Part shown: in pieces, positions 1-9,490 of the stretch
Layout of the letters: each line of letters begins with the position of its first letter
Position numbering within the stretch: the first letter of the stretch is position 1
DNA from: an uncultured Ruminococcus sp.
GTDB lineage: Bacteria; Bacillota; Clostridia; Oscillospirales; Acutalibacteraceae
NCBI GenBank assembly: GCA_902776975.1
Contig: CACYSI010000003.1
Span: 28,915-92,914 of the forward strand
Direction: 5' to 3'
Length of the DNA: 64,000 nucleotides
Position numbers and translations under genes: made by a program
The notes under the pieces: model-generated
Databases searched by the model: none
What the model was told of the DNA's origin: nothing
Seen by the model: the letters and a program-made list of their open reading frames with translations, nothing else

Positions 1-1802
1 CAGTCGAGCTGTATGATATACGCCATGATCTGCGGAGCGCGCATGAGCTGACCGTACCACGGCGAGCTTATACTGTCGGGATCCTCTATGACAGCGTTTA
101 TGCCTTCTTCGGACAACAGCGAGTTTATCCTGCGGCTCTTGTCGGACAGTATCTCGCGTACCTTTTGGGTACACAGCCTCATATATACGGGATTATGGGT
201 CTTGGGATAAGGACTCTTTTTGCGATAGACGATATCTCTCGGCAGTATATCCTCAAACGCCTTGCGTATTATTCCCTTCTCTCTGCCGCCGTACGCCTTT
301 AGCTCCCACGGCATATTGTAGGCATAGTCTACGAGCCTGTAGTCACAGAACGGTACTCTGACCTCCAGACCCGAGTACATCGAGCATCTGTCCTTGCGCT
401 CCAGCAGACACTGCATGAACCAGTAGTAGTTCATCACAAACATCTCGCGCATCCGCTTGTCGATCTTGCTGTCATCGGGCAGACAGTCGGCTGAGCTTAT
501 CGTGTCGAGATACCTCTGCCGCACATATTCTTCACCCTTAGGCAGCGCTCCCTTTTTCAGTACCTGCCTGCGTATATCCTGACTCCGCGACCACGGGAAG
601 CAGTCTTCAAAGAGGATCTCGTGATTATGATACCATGGATAGCCTCCGTACAGCTCGTCGGCGCACTCTCCCGACAGCGCGACGGTAAAGTCCTTCTTTA
701 TCTCTCTGCAAAACAGCAGCAGAGATGAGTCTATGTCGACATAGCCCGGCAGATCTCTCGCCTTCACGGACGGATACAGCGCGTACATCAGCTCTTCGTT
801 GTCGATGATCACCTCACGGTGATTTGAGCCTGTGCTGTCGGTCATCAGCTTGATGTACTCATAGTCAGCGTTAGGCTGAAAGAGACTCTTTGTAAAGTAC
901 CGCTTGTTGTCGGCGTATTCAACGGAGTAGGTATCTATCGGCGGCAGGTTATTTCTTTTTCGGAAATTTGACGCCGTCTGACATATGATGCTCGAGTCCA
1001 GTCCGCCCGATAGAAAAAAGCACATCGGCACATCCGATACAAGCTGCCTTTCTACCGCGTCGGTCAGAAGATACCGCATCCGCTCTATGGTCTCTTCAAC
1101 GCTGTCTGTGTGAGGATGAGCTTTGAGCCTGTAGTATCGGGTCTTGTTGAGCCTGCCGTCCTCATATACCGCGTATTCACCCGGCAAAAGCTCGTTTACG
1201 CCCGAGAAGATGCCGCTGCCCACAGTCCTCGCGGGGCCTAAAAAGAACAGCTCATACAGCCCTTCTTCTGATATCTCGGGCTTTAGCATACCGCTCTTGA
1301 GTATGGCTTTGATCTCAGAGCCGAATATCAGACCGCCTTTATAGATGTGATAGAAGAGCGGCTTTACACCTACTCTGTCCCTGCACATGAAGAGTCTGCC
1401 GGCGTTCTCTTCATATACGGCAAAGGCGAAGATACCGTTGAGCTTTTCGGCACAAGCCTCTTTGTAGCGGCAGTACGCCTTGAGCAGCACTTCGGTATCG
1501 CTGTTTGTGCCGAAGCCGAAGCCCTCGTCTTTCAGCTCGGCTCTCAGCTCATCGGTGTTGTACAGCTCGCCGTTATATACTATAGTATACTTTTCGCCCT
1601 CAAACATGGTGCTCATAGGCTGGTGACCGTTCTCGGGGTCGATAACGCTCAGTCTCCTGTGCAGCAGCGCCGCGCCCTGTCTGATGTACTCGCCGTGCTC
1701 GTCGGGACCTCGGTGTCTGATACACTCTGACATATCCGACAGCACCTCCGTCATGCCGAAAAAGTCCCTGTCTTTATCCAGCCATCCTGCTATTCCGCAC
1801 AT
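1..1802 (-). CDS. asnB: Asparagine synthase (glutamine-hydrolysing), 3' end cut by window edge
   Basis: Cytoplasmic enzyme making asparagine from aspartate, ATP and glutamine. The start is an ATG at 1802 just after a GGAGG site. The protein opens MCGIAGW, so Cys2 is the nucleophile of the N-terminal class II glutaminase domain; RHRGPDEHG and NGELYN follow within about 80 residues. The synthetase half has the ATP-binding PP-loop SGGLDSS near residue 264 and then SGECADELYGGYPW. About 600 codons are visible with no in-frame stop, so only the far C-terminus lies outside the window. It begins 4 nt after the stop of ylbJ, so the two are probably co-transcribed. The family is clear; whether it serves amino acid supply or cell-wall amidation cannot be told from this sequence. 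Confidence 0.95.
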   Translation of the reverse strand, partial: MCGIAGWLDKDRDFFGMTEVLSDMSECIRHRGPDEHGEYIRQGAALLHRRLSVIDPENGHQPMSTMFEGEKYTIVYNGELYNTDELRAELKDEGFGFGTNSDTEVLLKAYCRYKEACAEKLNGIFAFAVYEENAGRLFMCRDRVGVKPLFYHIYKGGLIFGSEIKAILKSGMLKPEISEEGLYELFFLGPARTVGSGIFSGVNELLPGEYAVYEDGRLNKTRYYRLKAHPHTDSVEETIERMRYLLTDAVERQLVSDVPMCFFLSGGLDSSIICQTASNFRKRNNLPPIDTYSVEYADNKRYFTKSLFQPNADYEYIKLMTDSTGSNHREVIIDNEELMYALYPSVKARDLPGYVDIDSSLLLFCREIKKDFTVALSGECADELYGGYPWYHNHEILFEDCFPWSRSQDIRRQVLKKGALPKGEEYVRQRYLDTISSADCLPDDSKIDKRMREMFVMNYYWFMQCLLERKDRCSMYSGLEVRVPFCDYRLVDYAYNMPWELKAYGGREKGIIRKAFEDILPRDIVYRKKSPYPKTHNPVYMRLCTQKVREILSDKSRRINSLLSEEGINAVIEDPDSISSPWYGQLMRAPQIMAYIIQLD

Positions 1803-1805
1803 ATT

Positions 1806-2864
1806 TTACCTCCGTACAGTTAGTTTGTTTATCGTTGCCATGAAGATCAGCGAGCACAGTATCAGCGCTGCCGAGCCTGCTAAGGTAGCTGATTTGGCGG
1901 CTGTAAGAGCCGAGTCCGTCGAGTTGAACACGCTGACCTCCAAAGGAAAAACCATAAGTAATATATATGTAGCCGCCGATGTTATTATGCCCTGTATAAT
2001 TCTGAATAAGAAAAATAATTTTTTGTTTATTGTCAGCTTGCCCAGCGAGGCGTATATCTGCAGGTGTACCGATATACCGCCGAAGCCGATGAAAAAGGCG
2101 ATCAGCGCGAGTGGATATCTGCCGCACAGCATACCGCAGCCCGTTGTGATCTCTGTCAGCGCGGCGCAGATATCGGTCACGGTCTTATCGGGCGATACCG
2201 CGGCGATCACCTCTATCGCCGACGAGCAGACTATCACCATAGCGCACATCGCGAAGGTGGCTTTGGATGCGTCATTCACCGATGATATCAGCAGATTAGG
2301 GCTGTTACACGAGCTTGAGCCGCGTTTTGCGTCAACGTCACATTTAATCACCTTACCGATTATTATTCCCGTTACCGTCAGGCTGACGAGCTGCGCCGTC
2401 AAAAGAAGTATTCCCGCGTCCTTAGAGCCGAGCAGAGCCGTTCCGACAAAATTCAGCAAGAAGCCCGGACCGGCGCATACCGCTGTATATACTGTCTTTC
2501 GCGCCTGCTCAGCGCTCAGATGACCGTCCTCGTACATCATAGCCGCGGCTCTCGCTCCTACCGGATAGCCGCCGATGACCGACAGCAGTATCACAGCCAT
2601 CGAGGGATAGGGCAGACCGAAGAGCGCTCTCGTGACCTTGCCCAAGGGACGGGACACGATCAGCGCCGCGCCGCTCTTGACAGCGAACGCCGATACTGCC
2701 ATGAAGAAGAACAGTGACGGCACCAGCGCCTGTACGCAGAACATGATGCCGCTCAGTATACCTCTCGAGCATTCCTTTGAGAATACTACCGCGATCATTA
2801 TACCCGCGACAGCCGCCGATAAAGAAGCTATTTTTCTGAAATCGAATAATTCTTTGACTTTCAT
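1806..2864 (-). CDS. ylbJ: YlbJ-like sporulation integral membrane protein
   Basis: Multi-pass membrane protein of the nucleoside-recognition/gate family that includes sporulation protein YlbJ. The protein is 352 residues and mostly hydrophobic, with conserved-looking stretches ALVPSLFFFM, GLPYPSMAVILLS and GGYPVGARAA typical of the family, and CAGPGFLLNF in the middle. I chose the start at 2864 (MKVKELF) because GGTGAT lies 8 nt upstream; a start 29 codons earlier has no ribosome site and overlaps the divergent yqfC promoter region. Being beside yqfC and yqfD supports a sporulation role. In Bacillus ylbJ is needed for spore cortex formation; that role here is inferred. Confidence 0.8.
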   Translation of the reverse strand: MKVKELFDFRKIASLSAAVAGIMIAVVFSKECSRGILSGIMFCVQALVPSLFFFMAVSAFAVKSGAALIVSRPLGKVTRALFGLPYPSMAVILLSVIGGYPVGARAAAMMYEDGHLSAEQARKTVYTAVCAGPGFLLNFVGTALLGSKDAGILLLTAQLVSLTVTGIIIGKVIKCDVDAKRGSSSCNSPNLLISSVNDASKATFAMCAMVIVCSSAIEVIAAVSPDKTVTDICAALTEITTGCGMLCGRYPLALIAFFIGFGGISVHLQIYASLGKLTINKKLFFLFRIIQGIITSAATYILLMVFPLEVSVFNSTDSALTAAKSATLAGSAALILCSLIFMATINKLTVRR

Positions 2865-2920
2865 ACATATCACCGTTAATATATATGCCTCATCGCTCAT
2901 AAAAATAAATAGGTGATAGT

Positions 2921-3190
2921 GTGAAAAAAGATAAAAAAGAAAAATCCGCAAAACGCCGTCATACGGCTCTTCCGCCGGCGCTGAGCGCTCCGTTTATCGA
3001 GCTCAACGGCAATCGCGAGCTGCTGATAGAGGGCAGCAGGGGAGTGCTCGAGTATACGCCCTCGGTGATACGGGTCAACACCGCCGATATGATAGTTACC
3101 GTCTCCGGGCGTGAGCTCGATCTCAGGTGCATCTCGGCTTCGGCTTTGATCATCGACGGCTTCATCACTGATATCGGGTTTACGATGTGA
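2921..3190 (+). CDS. yqfC: YqfC/YabP-family sporulation protein
   Basis: Small protein (89 aa) of the YabP/YqfC family, associated with sporulation sigma-factor regulons in Firmicutes. It has a basic N-terminus (MKKDKKEKSAKRR) and then the family's beta-rich core: FIELNGNRELLIEG, VLEYTPSVIRV and GRELDLRCISASALIIDG. The start is a GTG at 2921 with AGGTGAT upstream. It is followed after 6 nt by yqfD, the normal partner gene, so the two form an operon. Its molecular function is unknown. Confidence 0.88.
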   Translation: MKKDKKEKSAKRRHTALPPALSAPFIELNGNRELLIEGSRGVLEYTPSVIRVNTADMIVTVSGRELDLRCISASALIIDGFITDIGFTM

Positions 3191-3196
3191 GGTACT

Positions 3197-4420
3197 ATGC
3201 TGATTCTTTTGCTCAGATCCATCAGGGGCTTCGTCTGCTTTGAGATAAGCGGCAAGTACCCCGAGAGATTCATCAACATAACCGCGCGCAACTCAGTTCG
3301 CTTATGGGATGTAAAGCGCGGGTCACAGAGCTTCACAGCCTGTATGTATATGTCCGATTACATCCGTATCAGACCGCTCGCGAGACGCGCCGGAGTCAGG
3401 CTGAGGATAAAGTCCAAGAAGGGCGCGCCGTCATTTATATCGAGATATCGCGGCAGAGTAGGCGTAGCTGTCGGAGCCTGCGCCTTCGTCATCACCGTGT
3501 TTGTTATGTCCATGTTCATATGGAGCGTTGATATAACGGGGCTCGACACTCTCAGCGTCAGCGATATGCAGGCTCTGCTCAGGGATGAGGGCTTGTATGT
3601 CGGCGCGTTCAAGCCCTCCCTCGACTATCAGGGCATAGCGAGGGATATCATGCTCAGCAGGCACGAGGTGGGCTGGATGGCGGTGAACGTCACCGGCTCC
3701 TACGCCTCGGTAGAGATCAAGGAAGAGAGCCCCGCTCCCGAGGTGACCGATATCGACTCTCCGTGCAACGTCAAGGCTCGCTGTGACGGCAGGATACTCA
3801 GCATAGATACCGAGCAGGGCGCGGCGGAGGTCCCCGAGGGCTCGGGGGTAATAGAGGGTCAGGTGCTTGTCAGCGGAGTGATGACCGACGCTTTGGGCGG
3901 CGTGCGTCTGGTACACGCCGACGCGCGTATCATGGCTCAGACTACTCATGAGGCACAGTTCGTCATAGATTCCGACACAGGATTTTTTAGACCCGACGGA
4001 GATATGGCTGTACGCAGGAGTGTAGGTATCTTGGGACTGTCTCTGCCGTATTTCTTTGAATCTGTAGATTCGCCGTACTCGTTCACTGACAGCTACAGCG
4101 AGAGTCCGTCTCCTCTCGGAGTCAGACTGCCGCTCAGGGTCGATACGGAGCTTGTACATTCTTTGGAGGAGGTGTCTCGTGAGCTCGATAATAATTCTGC
4201 TATGGAATTATTAAAGACTCAGTCGCGCTTATATGAGTCATTCTCTCTCGCAGACTGTAGGGTCACTAACCGCGGCTATAAGCTGACCGAAGCTGACGGA
4301 AAGTATACTTTATCTGTGACGTATACCTGCGTTGAGGATATAGCGGTATCATCACCGATAGGTACCGATGAAAATACTCAGCTTCTCTCCGAAGACCCCT
4401 TAAAAGAAAAGGAAGAATGA
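3197..4420 (+). CDS. yqfD: Sporulation protein YqfD
   Basis: Membrane protein of the YqfD family (407 aa), named as a putative stage IV sporulation protein in Bacillus. The cytoplasmic N-terminal ~95 residues contain the family pattern GxVxFEISGKYPERFIN. A single transmembrane segment follows (VGVAVGACAFVITVFVMSMF, about residues 90-110), then a long extracytoplasmic part beginning with WSVDITGLDTLS. The C-terminus is acidic and lysine-rich. It lies directly after yqfC. In many Firmicutes phoH follows; here it is ymdB instead. Confidence 0.88.
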   Translation: MLILLLRSIRGFVCFEISGKYPERFINITARNSVRLWDVKRGSQSFTACMYMSDYIRIRPLARRAGVRLRIKSKKGAPSFISRYRGRVGVAVGACAFVITVFVMSMFIWSVDITGLDTLSVSDMQALLRDEGLYVGAFKPSLDYQGIARDIMLSRHEVGWMAVNVTGSYASVEIKEESPAPEVTDIDSPCNVKARCDGRILSIDTEQGAAEVPEGSGVIEGQVLVSGVMTDALGGVRLVHADARIMAQTTHEAQFVIDSDTGFFRPDGDMAVRRSVGILGLSLPYFFESVDSPYSFTDSYSESPSPLGVRLPLRVDTELVHSLEEVSRELDNNSAMELLKTQSRLYESFSLADCRVTNRGYKLTEADGKYTLSVTYTCVEDIAVSSPIGTDENTQLLSEDPLKEKEE

Positions 4421-4448
4421 TCTGTCTGATCGAGATAAGCCGATGTTC

Positions 4449-4477
4449 TTGTAAAACTGTTCGATTTATGCTATAAT
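4449..4477 (+). promoter_or_regulatory. Sigma-A promoter upstream of ymdB
   Basis: TTGTAA (4449-4454) and TATAAT (4472-4477) are separated by 17 bp, ending 30 bp before the ymdB start. This separates ymdB from the sporulation operon before it. Confidence 0.75.
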
Positions 4478-4507
4478 CATCTTATTATGTATACAGGAAG
4501 ATGATAT

Positions 4508-5281
4508 ATGCGAATCATGTGTATAGGCGATGTGGTCGGTTCATCCGGCTGCGCGTTTCTCAGACAGCATCTGCATTCATTCAAAAAACAGCAGCAGATA
4601 GACCTCGTTATCTGCAACGGAGAGAACTCCGCCGACGGCAACGGTATCACCGTACGCTCCGCCGAGCATATCCTCGCGTCGGGAGCGGACGTCATAACTC
4701 TCGGCAACCACAGCTTCAGGCGCAAAGAGGTTTTTCCTTTTCTCGATGAGTTTCCCTACATAGTCAGACCGTATAACTACCCTTCCCGAAATATCCCCGG
4801 CAAGGGTTATTGCGTCATAGACTTAGGCTACACCACCGTAGGCGTCATCAACCTCATGGGTCAGCAGTTCATGGACGCTAATATGGATAATCCCTTTATC
4901 GCCGCCGATAAGATTCTATCCGAGATCGTCGCTAAGGTAAAGATTGTGGATTTTCACGCTGAGGCTACATCCGAGAAAAAGGCTATGGGCTTTTATCTTG
5001 ACGGGCGCGTATCGGCTGTTTTCGGCACTCATACCCACGTTATGACAGCCGACGCCGAGGTGCTGCCGGCAGGCACGGGCTATATCACCGATGTAGGTAT
5101 GACAGGGGTCGTCGACAGCTGTATCGGTGTTAAAAAGGATATCATCATCCGCAGATTCACCACCATGATGCCCGAGCGCTTTGACTACGCCACGGGCGAT
5201 TGTAAGCTCAACTGCGTTGTTTTTGATATAGACCGTAAGACCGGGCTGTGTACAGCCGCTCAGTCATATGAACTAAGATAA
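4508..5281 (+). CDS. ymdB: YmdB-family metallophosphoesterase (TIGR00282)
   Basis: Cytoplasmic binuclear-metal phosphoesterase (257 aa) of the YmdB family, which in Bacillus hydrolyses 2',3'-cyclic nucleotides and affects motility and biofilm decisions. Metal-binding motifs are present in order: GDVVGSSG (about residues 7-14), NGENSADGNGI, TLGNHSF, DFHAEATSEKKA and GTHTHVMTAD. Length matches the family. It has its own promoter and is followed by the promoter of fakA. In Bacillus ymdB sits near rny and spoVS; that context is missing here. Confidence 0.9.
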   Translation: MRIMCIGDVVGSSGCAFLRQHLHSFKKQQQIDLVICNGENSADGNGITVRSAEHILASGADVITLGNHSFRRKEVFPFLDEFPYIVRPYNYPSRNIPGKGYCVIDLGYTTVGVINLMGQQFMDANMDNPFIAADKILSEIVAKVKIVDFHAEATSEKKAMGFYLDGRVSAVFGTHTHVMTADAEVLPAGTGYITDVGMTGVVDSCIGVKKDIIIRRFTTMMPERFDYATGDCKLNCVVFDIDRKTGLCTAAQSYELR

Positions 5282-5318
5282 TTCGGGTTTTGTAATTCTT
5301 TTTTGTATAACAAAGTGC

Positions 5319-5347
5319 TTGCCTATTTTAATAAATTGGTGTATAAT
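5319..5347 (+). promoter_or_regulatory. Sigma-A promoter upstream of fakA
   Basis: TTGCCT (5319-5324) and TATAAT (5342-5347) have a 17-bp spacer in an AT-rich stretch, about 60 bp before the fakA start. Confidence 0.75.
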
Positions 5348-5410
5348 ATTAAAAGTTTGTAACAATTAGTATTTCAAATACTCTTATTGAGAATAAAGGA
5401 AGTGTTTACG

Positions 5411-7081
5411 TTGATCAACGGTGAAACTCTCAAACAAGCTATTATTTCAGGCGCAAATAATATTTCTTCGATAAAGGCTCGTATAAACGACCTCAACATC
5501 TTCCCAGTCCCCGACGGTGATACGGGTACTAATATGTCCATGACTATCACGGCGGCTGCCGAGGCTCTCAAGAACGCTGAGCCCGCGGATGTATCCGAGA
5601 CCGCTCATATCACCGCCTCCGCTATGCTCAGAGGCGCGCGCGGTAACTCCGGCGTTATCACATCCCTGCTGTTCAGAGGTATCTCCAAGGGACTCGAGGG
5701 CAAGGCCGAGGCGTCCGGCGCCGATCTCATCAGCGCTTTGGGCTTAGGCGTAGAGGCGGCTTATAACGCTGTCACCAAGCCTACCGAGGGCACCATCCTC
5801 ACTGTAGCGCGTATGGCTTATGAGGCAGGTAACGAGGCTCTCGAGAACGAGCAGGATCCCGCTGCTCTGTGGGAGATCGTGTGCGAGGCCGCCGCAGACG
5901 CTCTGGAGCTGACGCCCACCATGCTCCCCGTGCTTAAGAAGGCAGGCGTCGTTGACGCCGGCGGTAAGGGCATCCTCACCATCTTTGAGGGTATGCTCTC
6001 AGTCATCCGCGACGGTATCGTCGTAGAGTATGAAGAAGAGGCGTACGAGAGCGAGGCAGCGGACGACGACTGGTTCCGTTCTGCCGCCGCTGAGTTCGAT
6101 CAGGTCATCAACTTTACATATTGCACAGAGTTCATCGTAGGCCGCGATCCCGAGGTCGAGACCGATCCCAACGAGCTCAGACTTTATCTCGAGACTATCG
6201 GCGACAGCATCGTTATGGTAGCCGATGACGAGATCATCAAGGTACATGTACACACCGAGCAGCCCGGCAACGCCATGCAGCACGGTCTTGAGTACGGTCA
6301 GCTCCTCACCGTCAAGGTCGAGAACATGAAGGAGCAGCACAAGAAAGCTAAAGAGGACAACGATAAGGCTAAAGCCAAGGCTGAGGCTAAGACTGAGCCG
6401 GTATTTGCCGAGCCTACCGAGGATTACGGCTTTGTGACCGTAGCGGCAGGCGAGGGTCTGAGCAACCTGTTCTATGAGCTCGGCTGCGCTAACGTAGTAT
6501 CGGGCGGACAGAGCATGAACCCCTCTACAGAGGATATTCTCGCCGCTGTTATGGCGACTCCCGCCAAAAAGGTATTTGTCCTCCCCAATAACAAGAACAT
6601 CATCATGGCCGCTAAGCAGACCGTGGATATGGCAGAGGATCGTGAGGTCATCATCGTGCCCACACGCACCATCCCTCAGGGTATGTCAGCTCTGCTCGTC
6701 TTTGATCCCGACAGCGACGCCGAGACCAATGTCGAGAACATGATGCAGGCTGCCAAGAACGTATCTACAGGTCAGGTCACCTTTGCGGCGCGCGACTCCG
6801 AGTTCGGCTCCAAAAAGATCAAAGAGGGCGACATCATCGGTCTTGACAACGGTAAGCTCACCGTCACCGAGAAGACCCCCAACAAGGCGCTGTACAGGCT
6901 CGCTAAGTCCATGATAGACAAGGAGATGTCCTTTGTGACTCTCATCTCCGGCGAGGATGTATCCGATGAGGACGCTCAGGCGGCTGTAGAGATGCTTGAG
7001 AACAGATTCTCCGATCAGGTCGATATCACCTACATCAAGGGCGATCAGCCTATCTACTATTACATCTTCAGTGTAGAATAA
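5411..7081 (+). CDS. fakA: Fatty acid kinase FakA / DAK-phosphatase family (YloV)
   Basis: Protein of 556 aa matching FakA, which phosphorylates fatty acids bound to FakB (DegV) carriers for phospholipid synthesis. The N-terminal DhaL-type kinase domain carries LNIFPVPDGDTGTNM near residues 30-44 and GARGNSGVITS, the nucleotide and metal site. A lysine/glutamate/alanine-rich linker (about residues 300-330) leads to a C-terminal domain with PNNKNIIMAAKQ and VPTRTIPQG. I chose TTG at 5411 because AAAGGA lies 10 nt upstream and the protein then opens INGETLKQAIISGANN like its homologues; an upstream TTG at 5387 has no ribosome site. No fakB/degV gene is in the window. Confidence 0.88.
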   Translation: MINGETLKQAIISGANNISSIKARINDLNIFPVPDGDTGTNMSMTITAAAEALKNAEPADVSETAHITASAMLRGARGNSGVITSLLFRGISKGLEGKAEASGADLISALGLGVEAAYNAVTKPTEGTILTVARMAYEAGNEALENEQDPAALWEIVCEAAADALELTPTMLPVLKKAGVVDAGGKGILTIFEGMLSVIRDGIVVEYEEEAYESEAADDDWFRSAAAEFDQVINFTYCTEFIVGRDPEVETDPNELRLYLETIGDSIVMVADDEIIKVHVHTEQPGNAMQHGLEYGQLLTVKVENMKEQHKKAKEDNDKAKAKAEAKTEPVFAEPTEDYGFVTVAAGEGLSNLFYELGCANVVSGGQSMNPSTEDILAAVMATPAKKVFVLPNNKNIIMAAKQTVDMAEDREVIIVPTRTIPQGMSALLVFDPDSDAETNVENMMQAAKNVSTGQVTFAARDSEFGSKKIKEGDIIGLDNGKLTVTEKTPNKALYRLAKSMIDKEMSFVTLISGEDVSDEDAQAAVEMLENRFSDQVDITYIKGDQPIYYYIFSVE

Positions 7082-7098
7082 TCAATATAGCATAACGC

Positions 7099-7127
7099 AA
7101 GGCTGTTCCGTACGGAGCAGCCTTTTG
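7099..7127 (+). terminator. Rho-independent terminator after fakA
   Basis: A 12-bp stem (AAGGCTGTTCCG with one wobble pair) closed by a short loop is followed by TTTTGTGTTT. Confidence 0.8.
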
Positions 7128-7191
7128 TGTTTCGTTTATGCCAATCAAATTAGGTAATCTTTTCTGACTTGTTATGCAGCAGAGCGTTTAC

Positions 7192-7250
7192 GAGCCTTCC
7201 CCTAGGGGGGAAGGTGTCGCCGCCTACTGAGGCGGTGACGGATGAGGGGA
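7192..7250 (+). repeat. Solo arm of inverted-repeat element B
   Basis: Single copy of the ~58-bp arm seen doubled at 28403-28620 and 37011-37236. It has an outer palindrome (CCTTCCCC/GGGGAAGG type), then a hairpin of GTCGCCGCC with GGCGGTGAC, then GGATGAGGGG. It lies in the 338-bp gap between fakA and recG, which otherwise holds only the fakA terminator and the recG promoter. Confidence 0.75.
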
Positions 7251-7359
7251 CTGCTTTTTGGTTATATCAATGTTTCAAAGAGCGCGATACCATAACAATA
7301 AGATGATAAAGCTCCGCTTAATAACTGAACAGGATTGACGTATTGTGCTTTTGATGCTG

Positions 7360-7388
7360 TTGACATATATGTTCGAATAATATATAAT
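7360..7388 (+). promoter_or_regulatory. Sigma-A promoter upstream of recG
   Basis: A consensus TTGACA (7360-7365) and TATAAT (7383-7388) with a 17-bp spacer, about 32 bp before the recG start. Confidence 0.85.
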
Positions 7389-7419
7389 TAAAGATAGATA
7401 ATATAGGGGAGGGACGGCT

Positions 7420-9456
7420 GTGTCTTTATACGAGATACCGATCACTAAGCTGAGCGGAATAGGCGAGAAGCGCGCCGCTCTTTTCAAAAAACTCGGTATA
7501 AATACGGTAGGCGATATGATCACCTACTATCCGCGCGACTATGAGAACTGGGCTGACGTTACCCCTATATCGGGTCTTGAGCCGGGAGAGCGGGCGGTAG
7601 TGCGCGCAAAGGTGGCTACACCCGTCAGCAACGTTCGTATCTCCGGCGGCAGGACTATGGCTAAGCTCAGCGTCTGCGATGACAGCGGTTATCTCAATCT
7701 TGTTTTTTTCAACAACAAGTACATATCGACCATGCTCAGATTCGGTGAGGAGTACTGCTTTATGGGCAGGGTAGCGTATGATAAGTACGGCTATCAGATG
7801 GTGTCTCCCGAGTTCTCGAAGGCTGATACCTCTCAGGCGATAACTCCGATATACAACCTTACCGCGGGGTTGAGCAACCGCGTGCTGGTCAAGGCGGCTC
7901 GAGAGGCTCTTGCGATGCTGCCCGAGGTCGTCCGCGACCCCATTCCTTATGATATTCTAAGGGGATACGACCTCTGTCCTCTGTCGTATGCCCTGATAAA
8001 TATACATTTTCCGTCAGATCTTGCGGCTATGGAGAAGGCGCGCCGCAGACTTGTCTTTGAAGAGCTGCTCACCCTGAACCTCGGTATGAGGATAATGAAG
8101 AATAAGTCGCGCGAGAATACCGCGATACATATGCCGGTCGATTATTCGGCAGAGTTCATCGGCACTCTTCCTTACGAGATGACCGGCGCTCAGCGCCGCG
8201 CGGTAGCCGACTGTGTGTCGGATATGAGCGATAAGCCATCTCCGATGAACCGTCTTATACAGGGCGACGTCGGCTCGGGCAAGACCGCCGTATGCGCCGC
8301 CGTGTGCTATAATACCGTCAAAAACGGCTATCAGGCAGCGTTTATGGCTCCTACCGAGATACTCGCTCAGCAGCATTTTGAGACCTTTTCAAAGATGTTT
8401 GAGGGTATGGAGATACATTTGGAGCTGCTCACAGGCTCTATGACAGCCTCTGAAAAGAAAAAGGCTCGCGCCCGCATTGAGAGCGGCGAGAGCGATATCG
8501 TCATCGGCACACACGCCCTGCTCTCCGACAGCACGGTGTTCAAGAGCCTCGGCTGCGCTATCACCGATGAGCAGCACCGCTTCGGCGTAGCCCAGAGGGC
8601 GCGGCTCGCGTCCAAGGGTGAGCATCCACATGTACTGGTGCTGTCCGCTACCCCGATACCGCGCACCTTGGGGCTTATCATCTACGGTGATCTGGATATC
8701 ACCGTTATAGATGAGATGCCCCCGGGACGTACCGAGGTCGATACCTACTTCATCGGCACCGATAAGCGCGACAGGGCTCTCGCTTTTATCAAAAAACAGG
8801 TAGACGAGGGTCGCCAGTGTTACATAGTCTGTCCGCTGGTAGAAGAGGGTGACGGTGAGCTTGAGTCCGCTAACGACTATGCCGCCGAGCTGATGTTAGG
8901 GCCTTTCCGCGACTATCCCGTCGGGATACTTCACGGTAAGATGAAGGCTAAGGACAAAGAGGCTGTCATGGCTCAGTTTGCCAAAAACGAGATATCCATA
9001 CTCGTCTCGACCACGGTAGTCGAGGTCGGCGTGGACGTCCGCAACGCCACTGTTATGATGATAGAGAACGCTGAGCGCTTCGGACTTTCTACCCTGCATC
9101 AGCTCAGAGGCAGAGTCGGCAGAGGCAGCTATAAGAGCTACTGCATACTTGTCTCCGATAACGGCGGCGAGAGCACAAGTCAACGGCTGGGCGTTATGTG
9201 TCGCACCAACAACGGCTTTGAGATAGCGGATACGGACCTTAAGCTCAGAGGCCCCGGCGACTTCTTCGGCAGTCGCCAGCACGGTCTGCCCGAGCTTGCT
9301 ATAGCCGACTTCTCTGATACCGAGACTCTCGCTCAGAGTCAGGAGGCGGCTGAGTATCTTTTAAGGCTTTCTCCCGATCTCAGCGATGACGCGGTAAGAG
9401 CGCTGCGCGCAAAGATACGCAAGCTCTTCAGCGAAACTGAAAATACCATGAATTAG
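7420..9456 (+). CDS. recG: ATP-dependent DNA helicase RecG
   Basis: Branched-DNA helicase (678 aa) that remodels stalled replication forks and Holliday junctions. The N-terminal wedge/OB region begins PITKLSGIGEKRAALFKKLGI. Helicase motifs follow: Walker A GDVGSGKTAV near residue 281, the DEQH box (DEQHRFG) near 382, SATPIPRTLGL, and motif VI QLRGRVGRG near 565. The C-terminal RecG signature is present as DLKLRGPGDFFGSRQHG. The GTG start follows GGGGAGGG. Length is normal. A bidirectional terminator separates it from the converging gene. Confidence 0.97.
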   Translation: MSLYEIPITKLSGIGEKRAALFKKLGINTVGDMITYYPRDYENWADVTPISGLEPGERAVVRAKVATPVSNVRISGGRTMAKLSVCDDSGYLNLVFFNNKYISTMLRFGEEYCFMGRVAYDKYGYQMVSPEFSKADTSQAITPIYNLTAGLSNRVLVKAAREALAMLPEVVRDPIPYDILRGYDLCPLSYALINIHFPSDLAAMEKARRRLVFEELLTLNLGMRIMKNKSRENTAIHMPVDYSAEFIGTLPYEMTGAQRRAVADCVSDMSDKPSPMNRLIQGDVGSGKTAVCAAVCYNTVKNGYQAAFMAPTEILAQQHFETFSKMFEGMEIHLELLTGSMTASEKKKARARIESGESDIVIGTHALLSDSTVFKSLGCAITDEQHRFGVAQRARLASKGEHPHVLVLSATPIPRTLGLIIYGDLDITVIDEMPPGRTEVDTYFIGTDKRDRALAFIKKQVDEGRQCYIVCPLVEEGDGELESANDYAAELMLGPFRDYPVGILHGKMKAKDKEAVMAQFAKNEISILVSTTVVEVGVDVRNATVMMIENAERFGLSTLHQLRGRVGRGSYKSYCILVSDNGGESTSQRLGVMCRTNNGFEIADTDLKLRGPGDFFGSRQHGLPELAIADFSDTETLAQSQEAAEYLLRLSPDLSDDAVRALRAKIRKLFSETENTMN

Positions 9457-9465
9457 ACAAAAATA

Positions 9466-9487
9466 ATCCCCCTCCGGCGAGGGGGAT
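9466..9487. terminator. Bidirectional terminator between recG and the phosphoesterase gene
   Basis: ATCCCCCTC and GAGGGGGAT pair perfectly around a CGGC loop, with GTTTTA on the right and an AT-rich ATTATTTTTG on the other strand. Confidence 0.8.
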
Positions 9488-9490
9488 GTT